This document shows positions 33,602-42,253 of a DNA stretch of 64,000 nucleotides, piece by piece. Source of the stretch: Nocardia terpenica (GTDB lineage: Bacteria; Actinomycetota; Actinomycetes; Mycobacteriales; Mycobacteriaceae); contig NZ_JABMCZ010000004.1 of assembly GCF_013186535.1 (NCBI RefSeq), positions 62,001-126,000 on the forward strand. The letters are read 5' to 3'. Every line of letters starts with the position of its first letter. The first letter of the stretch is position 1. The position numbers and the translations under genes were made by a program. The notes below the pieces were generated by a model. It was not told where the DNA came from. It ran no database searches and saw only the letters and a program-made list of their open reading frames with translations.

Positions 33602-34735
33602 TCAGTGGGTGCCGGTGCGGGTTCGCGTGATCTCGGCGAGTTCCGATGCCTTGCGGCGGGCTTGGCGGGCCGCGCGCTTGCCTTGCTGCTGGGCGGTTTC
33701 GGCCAATTCCGGTCCGCGCTCGCGCGCCGTCTCGGCCAACTCAGCGCCTCGTTGCTTGGCGACCTCGGCGATTTCCGAACCTCGTTGCTTAGCAACCTCG
33801 GCCCAGTCCGCCCCCCGAGCCTTGGCCACGTCCGCCCAGTCGGCCCCACGGTGTTTGGCCACGTCGGCCCAGTCGGCCCCGCGATGTTTGGCCACGTCGG
33901 CCCCACGATGCTTGGCGACGTCCGCCCAATCGGCTCCGCGATGCTTGGCCACGTCGGCCCAGTCCGCGCTCCGATGCCGAGCCACGTCCGCCCAGTCGGC
34001 CCCGCGGTGTTTGGCGACCTCGGCCCAGTCGGTCCCGCGGTGCCGGGCCACCTTCGCGAGTTCCGTGCCGCGGTGTTTGGCCACGTCGGCGGCTTCGGTG
34101 CCGCGTTGGAGGGCGGTGTCGGTGAGTTCGGCGCCGCGGGATTTGGCGGCTTCGGCCAGTTCGGTGCCGTGGGTCTGGGCGGCTTCGGCCAGGGATTCGG
34201 CCAGGTGGCGGCCTCGGGTTGCCTGGTGGTACAGGCGGTCTCGGAGGGGGTCGGCGGAGGCGGTGAAGGGGAGGGCGGCGGCGGCTCGGCGGGCGGCGCG
34301 GCGGCCGCGCCAGCCGAGGGAGGGTTTGCCCTCGGTGTCGGCGGCGGCGATCATCAGGCCGCCGAGCAGGCCCATGTCCTTGAGGAAGGCGGCGCGTTTG
34401 GCGCCGCGGCGGTCGGGGTCGTTCTCGTTCCAGAAGTCCTGCTCGGTGACCGTCGCGGGGACCACCGTGCAGGCCAGCACCAGCGCGGACAGCCGTGGCA
34501 TCCGGCCGAGGGCCAGCAGGACCCCGGCGCCCACCTGGGCGGCGGCATTGGCCCGCACCACCGTGCCCGGATCCGAGGGCAGCTTCGATGCCAGTTGCGG
34601 TGGCAGTCGTCGTTCGCCGCGCTCCACCAGCGTCGTGGCCGCTTTCGCGCGCGGCTCGGGATGCATGAGTGTGTCGACCCCGTCCACGACGAAGGCGGAT
34701 GCCAGCAATGGGCGGGCGAGACGGCGAAGCAACAT
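33602..34735 (-). CDS. DoxX-family membrane protein with C-terminal 11-residue repeats
   Basis: A protein of 377 residues. The first 140 resemble DoxX: RPLLASAFVVDGVDTLMHPEP, NAAAQVGAGVLLALGRMPRL and WNENDPDRRGAKRAAFLKDM with hydrophobic segments. From about residue 182 to 365 the chain consists of some seventeen 11-residue units of the type DVAKHRGADWA, becoming more diverged at both ends. One unit lacks three residues (a 9-bp deletion). An 11-residue period of this kind forms a long amphipathic helix or right-handed coiled coil. AAAGGGG precedes ATG 34735. The partner of the tail is unknown, and a stress-response neighbour follows upstream. Confidence 0.82.
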   Translation of the reverse strand: MLLRRLARPLLASAFVVDGVDTLMHPEPRAKAATTLVERGERRLPPQLASKLPSDPGTVVRANAAAQVGAGVLLALGRMPRLSALVLACTVVPATVTEQDFWNENDPDRRGAKRAAFLKDMGLLGGLMIAAADTEGKPSLGWRGRRAARRAAAALPFTASADPLRDRLYHQATRGRHLAESLAEAAQTHGTELAEAAKSRGAELTDTALQRGTEAADVAKHRGTELAKVARHRGTDWAEVAKHRGADWADVARHRSADWADVAKHRGADWADVAKHRGADVAKHRGADWADVAKHRGADWADVAKARGADWAEVAKQRGSEIAEVAKQRGAELAETARERGPELAETAQQQGKRAARQARRKASELAEITRTRTGTH

Positions 34736-34799
34736 GACGATGACCCCTTTCCTCGATGCTGTTCGAGCGGGTTCCCGCGGTCCGCGCGGTCAAACCCTG

Positions 34800-35282
34800 T
34801 CAGGGTACGACGGTCACCGGCCAGCGCCCGGCTTTGACAAGCCGAACCGCCACCGATCCGATCAATCGATGCCCCGCCTTCTCCGAGGCCCCCACCACCA
34901 CCGCGTCGGCCTTGAGTTCGTCGGCGGCCTCGGCCAATCCGGTGTACGCGTCGCCGCGGCGGGTCAGGAACTTCCAGCGGGTGGAGTAGACGTCGCGTAC
35001 CCGCTCGGCATGCTCCTGGATCTCCCGCGCCAGGTCGTCGGCCATTTCCGCGGTCACGCCCTGCACGTCGGCCCCGTACGCGCCCGCCATGGCCATGAAC
35101 GGCTGCACGTAAACCATTGCCAGCAGGGCGCTCTGCCGCCGGGCCAGGCCCGCGGCGTACGCGGCGGCACGCCAGGAGGCGTCCGAACCGTCGATGCCGA
35201 CCATGATCACGCTGGGGCCGTCGGTGCCCAGCTCGAAACCCGACGCGCTGGGCGCCCACTCCGGTGTCATCTCCTCCGCCAC
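34800..35282 (-). CDS. Universal stress protein (UspA fold)
   Basis: A protein of 160 residues: VIMVGIDGSDASWRAAAYAA at the start and VVVGASEKAGHRLIGSVAVR near the end, the latter matching the ATP-binding G-x2-G-x9-G(S/T) pattern loosely. It is a single-domain cytoplasmic Usp. GTG 35282 is 6 nt after TAGGCT, a leaderless start. It is divergent from gluconokinase by only 65 bp, so their promoters overlap. The DoxX gene follows 64 bp downstream and may be co-transcribed. Confidence 0.88.
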   Translation of the reverse strand: MAEEMTPEWAPSASGFELGTDGPSVIMVGIDGSDASWRAAAYAAGLARRQSALLAMVYVQPFMAMAGAYGADVQGVTAEMADDLAREIQEHAERVRDVYSTRWKFLTRRGDAYTGLAEAADELKADAVVVGASEKAGHRLIGSVAVRLVKAGRWPVTVVP

Positions 35283-35347
35283 GTTTCGAGCCTAGAACAG
35301 CCGGGCCACGTCGTGTTCGAGCGCTCGCGGCCATTACTGTCGACGCC

Positions 35348-35854
35348 ATGGCGGAACTGTTGCGACCGATCGTCGTCATGGGTGTGTCGGGTGCGGGCAA
35401 GTCGACCATCGGCGCGCGGCTGGCGCAGACCCTCGGGGTCGACTACGCCGAGGGCGACGACTTCCACCCCGCCGCCAATGTGGCCAAGATGGCCGCCGGT
35501 ATCCCGCTCGACGACACCGACCGCGCCCCGTGGCTGGATATTATCGGCGCGTGGCTCGCCGACCGGCACGGCCGAGGCGGCGTGGTGAGCTGCTCGGCCC
35601 TCAAACGCGCCTATCGCGACCGCCTGCGCGCCGCCGCACCCGACCTGTTCCTGGTCTACCTCGAGGTGCCGCGCATCGAGCTGGAACGCCGATTGACCAC
35701 GCGCAGCGGACATTTCATGCACGTACAGATGCTGGCCTCACAGCTGGCGGCCCTGGAGCCCCCGACTCCCGACGAACACGGCCTGACCGTAGACGCGACC
35801 GGCGACATCGAGCGGGTGGTCAAGGAGATCACCGAGGCGTGGAGTGTCCGCTAG
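35348..35854 (+). CDS. gntK: Gluconokinase
   Basis: A protein of 168 residues, the usual GntK size. The Walker A loop is MGVSGAGKSTIG, followed by GDDFHPAANVAKMAAGIPL and WLDIIGAWL, then CSALKRAYRDRLR and SGHFMHVQMLASQLAALEPP, all characteristic of thermoresistant gluconokinases. It phosphorylates gluconate to 6-phosphogluconate with ATP in the cytoplasm. ATG 35348 lies 7 nt after TACTGT (leaderless). No gluconate permease is adjacent. Confidence 0.93.
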   Translation: MAELLRPIVVMGVSGAGKSTIGARLAQTLGVDYAEGDDFHPAANVAKMAAGIPLDDTDRAPWLDIIGAWLADRHGRGGVVSCSALKRAYRDRLRAAAPDLFLVYLEVPRIELERRLTTRSGHFMHVQMLASQLAALEPPTPDEHGLTVDATGDIERVVKEITEAWSVR

Positions 35855-35873
35855 CCCCGACTCGTCCGAGCAC

Positions 35874-36779
35874 TCAATTCAGGTACTTCCCATACCAATC
35901 GACCACCCGCCGCCACGCCTCCGCCGAGGCGGCCGCGTTGTACCGCGGCCCGGTGTCGTTGAAGAAGGCATGATCCGCGCCGTCGGCGATATACGTCTCG
36001 TGCGGCACACCCGCCTGTTCGAGGGCCGACACGGCGGCGGGCCGGGTAGCCCCGACGCGATGATCGAGCGCCCCGTAGATCGCCAGCACCGCCGCCTTCG
36101 TCAGAATCCGCCCATTGTCCGGGAACGGCCCGTAGAACGGTGTCGCCGCGGCCAGCTGCGGCGTACCGCTGGTGAGCAGCAGCCAGTCGAGGCCGCCGCC
36201 GAAGCAGAATCCGGTGGCGCCCAGCTTCTTTCCGGGCACCCGCCGCGCCAGCTCCGCCACCCCCGCCTGTAGATCCGCGACGAACCGCTCCTGCGGGACG
36301 CTGCTCAGCGCCGCGGTGGCCTTGGCGGGGTCGGAGAACGCCTCGGTGCCGCCCTCCTCGGACAGCAGATCCACCGCCAGCGCCGAATACCCGATCCCCG
36401 CGAACCGCCCGGTCACCGATCGGATGAACGGAGAGAGCCCGGTGTTCTCGTGGATGACGAGCACCGCCCCGCGCGGCTGCGGGGCCGCGGCCCAGGCCGC
36501 CCGCAGGGTACGGGCCTGCGGCCCCGGGAGGGTGATGTCGGTGACCGGCAGCGCGGTGCTCGCACCCGGCGGCGCGGCCGCCGAACCGGCTGTGGCCGTG
36601 GCGGATTCGGTTGTTTCAGACGGGGAGGTGCCGCGGGCACAGGCGGCCAGCAGCTCCGCGGCGGCGGCCGCCCCCAACCCCAGCAGTCCCAGCCGCCGCA
36701 GCGCCTCGCGCCGGGATATGAATCCCTCAGCGTGATCGGTCCCGATCTCCTCGGCGATATAGCGCTGCAGCGGCGTCAT
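35874..36779 (-). CDS. Dienelactone hydrolase family protein, exported
   Basis: A protein of 301 residues. After about 20 polar residues comes SRREALRRLGLLGLGAAAAA with LAAC, a twin-arginine-like signal with a lipobox. The hydrolase domain has the nucleophile in GFCFGGG (Cys), the Asp in YGALDHRV and the His in GADHAFFND, as in dienelactone hydrolases. It is probably a lipid-anchored esterase or lactonase of unknown substrate. ATG 36779 is 7 nt after TAGGGT (leaderless). It is convergent with gluconokinase (19 bp) and divergent from the ammonium transporter. Confidence 0.85.
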   Translation of the reverse strand: MTPLQRYIAEEIGTDHAEGFISRREALRRLGLLGLGAAAAAELLAACARGTSPSETTESATATAGSAAAPPGASTALPVTDITLPGPQARTLRAAWAAAPQPRGAVLVIHENTGLSPFIRSVTGRFAGIGYSALAVDLLSEEGGTEAFSDPAKATAALSSVPQERFVADLQAGVAELARRVPGKKLGATGFCFGGGLDWLLLTSGTPQLAAATPFYGPFPDNGRILTKAAVLAIYGALDHRVGATRPAAVSALEQAGVPHETYIADGADHAFFNDTGPRYNAAASAEAWRRVVDWYGKYLN

Positions 36780-36900
36780 AGCGCACACCCTAGGACGCGG
36801 CCGGGAGATATCCAGACTTAACACGGCATAACCTCGCCGAAACGTGATCTCGCCAGACTTTAGCGAACGGGCCCACGGTTTGGCAGAGAGGGCGCCGAAC

Positions 36901-38394
36901 ATGAACCCCTATCCCGGTTGGCTGAATCCCGGCGACAACGCATGGCAGCTGGTGGCCGCCACCCTGGTCGGCCTGATGAGCATCCCCGGCATCGCTATTC
37001 TCTACGGCGGTCTCGTGCAACGGAAATGGGCCGTCAACACCATGCTCATGGCCTTCACCGGGTTCTCCCTGGTGCTCGTGGTGTGGGTGCTGTGGGTGTT
37101 CGAGATGGGTTTCGGTGAACCGCTGCGGCTCGGCCCCGGCATCCTGCGCGCGGCCGTCGGCATCCCGCACACCATCCTGGGCAGCGACAATCAGAATCGG
37201 GCGAGCATCCCGCTGCTGGACGCCAGCATGCCGAGGTTCCGATTCAGCGAAACCACGCTGGCCTATTTCCAATTCGTGTTCGCCGGTATCACGCCGCTGC
37301 TGTTGTTGGGCAGCGTGATCGGGCGGATCAACTTCAAGGTGTGGCTGCTGTTCGTGCCGCTGTGGTCCACATTCGCCTACGGCGTCAACGCCTTTCTGCT
37401 GTGGGGCGGCGGCTGGTGGTCGCAGATGGGAGCGCTGGACTACTCGGGCGGCTACGTGATCCATTTGGCCGCAGGCACTTCCGGATTCGTGGCCGCCGCC
37501 GTGATCGGACCCCGGCTGGCCCGCGACCGGGAGCGCGCGGTGCCCAACAATCTGCCGATGGCCGCGGCCGGTGCGGGCCTGCTGTGGCTGGGCTGGAACG
37601 GCTTCAACGGCGGCGACATGTACTTCTCCGGCGCGAATGCCTCGGAGGCCGTGCTCAATACGAACCTGGCCACCGCCGTCGCGCTGCTGACGTGGGTGAT
37701 CTGGGACATCGCCGCCGGGCCCGGCCGCAAGCCGACGTTCCTCGGTGCGGTCAACGGCATGATCAGCGGACTGGTCGCGATCACCCCCGCCGCCGGTTTC
37801 GTGAACAGCTTCGGCGCCTTGGTGATCGGCGCGGTCGCCGCCTCGCTGGTGTGGCTGTCGTGGAACCGGCTCGGCCGCACCCGGCTGTTCCGCAGGGTGG
37901 ACGACGCGCTGGGCGTGGTGCACACCCACGGTGTGGCCGGGCTCGCGGGCGGCCTGCTGGTCGGCCTGCTGGCGGACCCGAAAGTCGTTGTGTACCTGGG
38001 CAATGGCGCGGATGTCCCGAACGTGAGCGCCAAAGGCTGGCTCTACGGCGACAATCCGAAACAGCTGCTGTGGCAGGCCGGTGCGGCGGCCACGGTGATC
38101 GCCTGGGATGCCCTGGTCACCTTCGCGATCCTGCGCTTGCTGGGCCTATTCATGAAGCTGCGCATGGACGACGCGACCTTGGAGTCCGGCGATATCGGTG
38201 CGCACGACGAGGAGGCTTACCCGGAGGAGGTACTGCTCGCCGCGCATTCCGGTGGCGCGCATGCCATTACGGCGACGACGGCCCCGGCCACCGCCGAAGC
38301 AGCCGACGCCCCGGCGGTTTCGGCCCCCGCTGCGCCGGGCGGCAATTCGGCGCCGCGCACCGGCTGGCGAGAACGTCTGCCCCACAAGGAATGA
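36901..38394 (+). CDS. amt: Ammonium transporter (Amt/MEP/Rh family)
   Basis: A protein of 497 residues with eleven predicted membrane segments. Twin pore histidines are in YSGGYVIHLAAGTSG and VVHTHGVAGLAGG, and GLLWLGWNGFNGG is a family hallmark. It conducts ammonium/ammonia across the cytoplasmic membrane. The last 70 residues form a soluble tail rich in A, P and T, longer than usual. ATG 36901 has GAGAGGG upstream. No glnK/PII gene lies next to it, unlike the common amtB-glnK arrangement. Confidence 0.93.
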   Translation: MNPYPGWLNPGDNAWQLVAATLVGLMSIPGIAILYGGLVQRKWAVNTMLMAFTGFSLVLVVWVLWVFEMGFGEPLRLGPGILRAAVGIPHTILGSDNQNRASIPLLDASMPRFRFSETTLAYFQFVFAGITPLLLLGSVIGRINFKVWLLFVPLWSTFAYGVNAFLLWGGGWWSQMGALDYSGGYVIHLAAGTSGFVAAAVIGPRLARDRERAVPNNLPMAAAGAGLLWLGWNGFNGGDMYFSGANASEAVLNTNLATAVALLTWVIWDIAAGPGRKPTFLGAVNGMISGLVAITPAAGFVNSFGALVIGAVAASLVWLSWNRLGRTRLFRRVDDALGVVHTHGVAGLAGGLLVGLLADPKVVVYLGNGADVPNVSAKGWLYGDNPKQLLWQAGAAATVIAWDALVTFAILRLLGLFMKLRMDDATLESGDIGAHDEEAYPEEVLLAAHSGGAHAITATTAPATAEAADAPAVSAPAAPGGNSAPRTGWRERLPHKE

Positions 38395-38400
38395 GCGGGC

Positions 38401-38835
38401 TCAGTGTTCCAGCTTGCGCAGAATCTCGTGTAGTGCGCTCAATTCGTCGGCGGGCAGGTCCACCAGCGGCTCCGGCGCGGGGTCCGGCGTCCCCAGCGCG
38501 TCCGCGAGCACCGCGCGCCCGGCGTCGGTGATGCTCACCAGCTTCGAGCGCCGGTTGGTCGGATCGACCTCGCGCACCACCAGCCCGCGCTCCTCGAGAT
38601 CGTTGACGGTGACCGTCGCCGCGGGCGCGTCCATGGCCGCCGCGCGCGCCAGCTCCGACACCGTCATCGCGCCCTTGCGCAGCCGCTTCAGCACCCGGAT
38701 TCGGCTGAACGGCATGCCCGTTCGCTCCACCACCGCCCGCTTCCACTGATCGCGGGTATCGATCACGACATGGGTGAGCAGCCGCCACACCTCGTCGGGA
38801 GTCGGAGCGTCATCCGGGCGGGGTTCATTGGACAC
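38401..38835 (-). CDS. MarR-family regulator
   Basis: A protein of 144 residues. The winged helix is MTVSELARAAAMDAPAATVT, DLEERGLVVREVDPTNRRSK and LVSITDAGRAV, all typical. GTG 38835 overlaps the end of the upstream MFS gene by 11 bp, so the pair is one transcript (MFS first). It probably represses the operon through the two CAACNGTT sites at 40186-40226. The ligand is likely a substrate of the pump; this is an inference. Confidence 0.88.
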   Translation of the reverse strand: MSNEPRPDDAPTPDEVWRLLTHVVIDTRDQWKRAVVERTGMPFSRIRVLKRLRKGAMTVSELARAAAMDAPAATVTVNDLEERGLVVREVDPTNRRSKLVSITDAGRAVLADALGTPDPAPEPLVDLPADELSALHEILRKLEH

Positions 38836-40201
38836 CGGCGGGTACCTTCGGCTCGAGCAGATGGGCAATGCGGGTGCGCGAGCGTTCCGCCCACGCGGTG
38901 CTGGCCGCGGCGCCCAGGGCGACGACACCGGCCGACATCGCGGCCAGCACCCACCACAGGCTCGCACCGGTCAACAGCCCACACAGTGCCACACCGAGGC
39001 TGACGCCGATCTGACGGCTGGTGGATGCCACCGCCGACGCGGCCCCGGCGCGATCCAGCGGCATTCCGCTCACGGCCGCGGTGGTGATCGGCGCGTTCAC
39101 CATGCCGAATCCGGTGCCGAACAGCGCGAACATGACGATCAGCTGCCAGATCGGGGTGTCGGCGCGCAGCGTGGTCAACAGCGCCGCGGCGACACCCATG
39201 AGCGTACCGGCGATCAGCAGCGACGGCCGGGTGCCGTGCCGCCCCACCAGCCGCCCCGAGATCGGCGAGCAGATCAGCATGCCCAGCGCCATCGGCAGAT
39301 ACAGCAGACCGGTGTGCACCGCCGTATAGTGCCGCGTCCCTTGCAGATACAGCGACGCGCTGAACAGGAACGCACCCAGCCCCGCGAACGCGCACACCGC
39401 GATCACCGTCGCCGAGGCGAACGGGAAGCTGCGGAAGAACCGCACATCGATGAACGGCGACGCGTGCCGCCGCTCGTAGAACACGAACCCCACCAGCGCC
39501 ACCGCCGTCACCACGAACACCTCCGGGCGATGCTCGATCAGCCCGAACACCAGCGTGAACATCATCAGGATCGCCAGCGCCTGCCCGACCGGATCGATGC
39601 CGCGCACCGTCGCCGACTTCGACTCCGGCACATAGATCGTGGTGAGGACGAGCGCGATCGCGCAGATCGGCAGGTTGATCCAGAACACCGACCGCCAGCC
39701 CAGCGCGTCGATCAGCCCGCCGCCCACCATCGGGCCCAGCGCCGTCGAGATGCCCACCACCGCACCCCACACGCCGATCGCCCGCGCCCGCTCCACCCGG
39801 TCGGTGAACACCGTCGTAATGATCGACATGGCAACCGGATTCAGCATCGACCCGCCGACGGCCTGCACCAGCCGCGCCCCGATCAGCATGTCGACGCTAG
39901 GGGCCAGGCTGCACAGCAGCGAACCGAGGGCGAAGATGCTCAGCCCGATCCGGAACATCCGCCGCCGCCCGAACCGGTCGGCGGTCGCGCCCGACAGCAT
40001 GAGCAGGCTGGCCAGGGTGAGGGTGTAGATGTCGATGATCCACTGCAGCCGGGGGAGCGGCGCGTCCATCTGCGTTCGGATCGTCGGAATCGCGACATTG
40101 ACGATGGTCGCGTCCATGGACGAGATCAGCAGGCTCATACAGCACGTCACCAGAACGATCGTCTTCCGGTGCGCGCTCAACCCCTCAACAGTTGTACGCA
40201 C
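38825..40201 (-). CDS. MFS drug-type transporter (DHA2, 14-helix family)
   Basis: A protein of 458 residues. SSMDATIVNVAIPTI, TLTLASLLMLSGATADRFGRRR and GARLVQAVGGSMLNP are motifs of EmrB/QacA-type exporters, with 14 expected membrane helices. It would use the proton gradient to export small molecules. The start is uncertain: GTG 40201 follows CACAAT by 4 nt with TTGCAT at -35, while a TTG at 40237 would add 12 residues lying inside the promoter. It forms an operon with the MarR gene. Confidence 0.9.
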   Translation of the reverse strand: MRTTVEGLSAHRKTIVLVTCCMSLLISSMDATIVNVAIPTIRTQMDAPLPRLQWIIDIYTLTLASLLMLSGATADRFGRRRMFRIGLSIFALGSLLCSLAPSVDMLIGARLVQAVGGSMLNPVAMSIITTVFTDRVERARAIGVWGAVVGISTALGPMVGGGLIDALGWRSVFWINLPICAIALVLTTIYVPESKSATVRGIDPVGQALAILMMFTLVFGLIEHRPEVFVVTAVALVGFVFYERRHASPFIDVRFFRSFPFASATVIAVCAFAGLGAFLFSASLYLQGTRHYTAVHTGLLYLPMALGMLICSPISGRLVGRHGTRPSLLIAGTLMGVAAALLTTLRADTPIWQLIVMFALFGTGFGMVNAPITTAAVSGMPLDRAGAASAVASTSRQIGVSLGVALCGLLTGASLWWVLAAMSAGVVALGAAASTAWAERSRTRIAHLLEPKVPAGVQ

Positions 40202-40226
40202 ACAAAGATTGTGAAACCACAACTGT
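40186..40226. promoter_or_regulatory. Two CAAC-N-GTT sites at the MFS-MarR promoter
   Basis: CAACAGTTG (40186-40194) and CAACTGTTC (40218-40226) lie in inverted orientation on either side of the predicted transcription start; the second falls between the -35 and -10 boxes. The arms ACAGTTGT and ACAACTGT are perfect inverted repeats. This is a good candidate for binding by the MarR protein of the same operon. Confidence 0.6.
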
Positions 40227-40288
40227 TCCGTATGCAAGACTTGTGGGCCAGCTCACCTTGATCATCGCCACGCGGTAGCGTGCCTGGA

Positions 40289-41722
40289 ATGACGACCGAT
40301 CGGAAAGCGGCGGCGCCCGGCGCGCCATCTTCGGACTCCTCCGGGGAGGAAGAGGGCTACCAACGCGGGCTCAGCCCCCGGACCATTCAGATGATCGCCA
40401 TCGGCGGTGCCATCGGCACCGGCCTGTTCTACGGAGCGGGTGGCGCCATCGAACAGGCCGGACCGTCGCTGATCATCTGCTATCTCGTTGCGGGCGCGGC
40501 GATCTTCGTGATCATGCGTGCCCTCGGCGAACTGCTCACCTATCGCCCGGTATCGGGCAGCTTCGCGGAGTACGCGAACGAATTCCTCGGCCGCTTCGCG
40601 GGTTTCGCGACCGGCTGGTCCTACTGGGCGGTGTGGGTGGCCACCTGCATGGCCGAGATCACCGTGGCCGGAAAGTACGTGAAGTACTGGTTCGCCATCC
40701 CGGAGTGGATGACGGCGCTGGTGGTGCTCGGCGCGCTGTTCACCGCCAACCTGATCTCGGTGAAGATCTTCGGTGAGGGCGAATTCTGGTTCTCCGCAAT
40801 CAAGGTCACCGCGATCCTGGCCATGATCGCCATCGGTATCGGCGTGCTGGTCATCGGGTTCGGGCACGCGAAGAACCCGACCGTGACGAACCTGTGGGCC
40901 GACGGGGGAGTGTTCCCGCACGGCTTCGGCCAGGGCCTGCTCGCCTTACAGATCGTGCTGTTCGCCTATATCGGCGTGGAGATGGTGGGTGTGACCGCGG
41001 GCGAGGCCCGCGACCCGCGCAAGACGCTGCGCAAGGCGATCAATACGCTGCCGTTCCGCATCGGCCTGTTCTATGTGGGCGCGCTGCTGGTGATCCTGTC
41101 GGTGGCCAGCTGGCGGAACTTCCACGCCGGACACAGCCCGTTCGTGGAGGTGTTCCAGCAGATCGGCATTCCGGGTGCGGCGGGCATCATCAACTTCGTG
41201 CTGCTCACCGCGGCGCTGTCGTCGTGTAACTCCGGCATCTACTCCAACGGCCGCATGCTGCGTGCCCTGGCGCTGCGCAGCGAGGCCCCGGCGGCGCTAG
41301 GCGCGCTGAGCCGGCGGCAGGTGCCGTGGGCGGGCATCACGGTGTCGGCCGCGCTGATGGTGATCGGCGTGATCGTCAATGTGATCTCGCCGGACAAGGC
41401 GTTCAACTACATCACCTCGGTGAGCACCATCGGCATCATCTTCGTGTGGGGCATCATCCTGGTGTGCCACATGGTGTATCGCGCCCGGGTGCGCCGCGGC
41501 GAGCTGCCCGCCGCCGACTACCGGCTGCCGGGCGCGCCGGTGACCACGGCGCTGGCGCTGGGCCTGCTGGGGCTGGTCGTGGTGCTGCTGTTCTGGACCG
41601 ACACGGGCCGTACCGCCCTCGTCGCGGGCGCGGTGTGGGCCGTGCTGGTCTGCGCGGGATACCCGATCATGAGCCGGATCTCGCAGCGCCGCGCCGCCGA
41701 GGAGCAGCGGGCCGCCGTGTGA
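40289..41722 (+). CDS. Amino acid permease (APC family, GabP/AnsP-like)
   Basis: A protein of 477 residues with twelve predicted membrane helices. The first is preceded by RGLSPRTIQMIAIGGAIGTGLFYGAGGAI, whose stretch IAIGGAIGTGLF is the amino-acid transporter signature; GEARDPRKTLRKAINT is the second hallmark. It takes up an amino acid by proton symport. Substrate is not readable. ATG 40289 is 7 nt after TAGCGT, a leaderless start. It is divergent from the MFS operon. Confidence 0.92.
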   Translation: MTTDRKAAAPGAPSSDSSGEEEGYQRGLSPRTIQMIAIGGAIGTGLFYGAGGAIEQAGPSLIICYLVAGAAIFVIMRALGELLTYRPVSGSFAEYANEFLGRFAGFATGWSYWAVWVATCMAEITVAGKYVKYWFAIPEWMTALVVLGALFTANLISVKIFGEGEFWFSAIKVTAILAMIAIGIGVLVIGFGHAKNPTVTNLWADGGVFPHGFGQGLLALQIVLFAYIGVEMVGVTAGEARDPRKTLRKAINTLPFRIGLFYVGALLVILSVASWRNFHAGHSPFVEVFQQIGIPGAAGIINFVLLTAALSSCNSGIYSNGRMLRALALRSEAPAALGALSRRQVPWAGITVSAALMVIGVIVNVISPDKAFNYITSVSTIGIIFVWGIILVCHMVYRARVRRGELPAADYRLPGAPVTTALALGLLGLVVVLLFWTDTGRTALVAGAVWAVLVCAGYPIMSRISQRRAAEEQRAAV

Positions 41723-41781
41723 CCGGAGCTCTTGTCGGGCAACCACTTTCCCCTTGATCAGCTCCTGTCGAGCATGATCTC

Positions 41782-41836
41782 GTCCGCCTCGGTGCGGCGC
41801 AGCGGATCCTCTCGCTCTCGCCGCACCGAGGCGGAC
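41782..41836. terminator. Inverted repeat between convergent genes
   Basis: GTCCGCCTCGGTGCGGC (41782-41798) and its perfect complement (41820-41836) form a 17-bp stem with a 21-nt loop. It sits between the permease stop and the end of the small membrane protein, where it could terminate both transcripts. Confidence 0.7.
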
Positions 41837-41846
41837 GTATCTCGCC

Positions 41847-42209
41847 CTACCCGGCGCTGCCGAGTACGCCGCTGCCGACGGCCAGATAGCCCAGTGTCAC
41901 CGTGAGCAGCGCCCAGCCCGCGCCCTGCCAGATCGGCCAGGCGCGGTGCTTTCGCCACACCCGGTAGGTGGCGACGAACGCGCCGAGCGTGCCCAGCACC
42001 AGCACCGCGCCGGGACCGGCCAGAATCGCGCCGCGCGAGGCGGAGTCGCAGAACATCGAGCCCGACCCCGTGCACGGCTCGCGGCGGCTCGCCCACACGA
42101 CGATCGCGAGGAACACCAGCGCCGCCACCAGCAGCACGCTCGCGACGTATCCGGCGGCCTGCCGGAACATGCCGGGGTCGTGCCAGCTCTTCTCGACGTC
42201 GTTGACCAT
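41847..42209 (-). CDS. Small membrane protein, unknown function
   Basis: A protein of 120 residues. ATG 42209 has GAGGAGG 8 nt upstream. A polar N-terminus (MVNDVEKSWHDPGMF) precedes three predicted membrane segments (about 19-40, 62-80, 95-115). Two cysteines in the first loop (EPCTGSGSMFCDSA) could pair outside the cell. I recognise no family. It is separated from the TetR gene by 44 bp and may lie at the end of that operon. Confidence 0.7.
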   Translation of the reverse strand: MVNDVEKSWHDPGMFRQAAGYVASVLLVAALVFLAIVVWASRREPCTGSGSMFCDSASRGAILAGPGAVLVLGTLGAFVATYRVWRKHRAWPIWQGAGWALLTVTLGYLAVGSGVLGSAG

Positions 42210-42253
42210 GACGATCACCTCCTCGCCGACGGGCGTGTGTGCCGACCATCTTG

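Noticed and set aside
33494..34837. 447-codon plus-strand frame rich in VGPA repeats opposite the DoxX gene
   Set aside because: It is the antisense image of the 33-bp repeat; the minus-strand frame has a DoxX-like membrane domain and a ribosome site.
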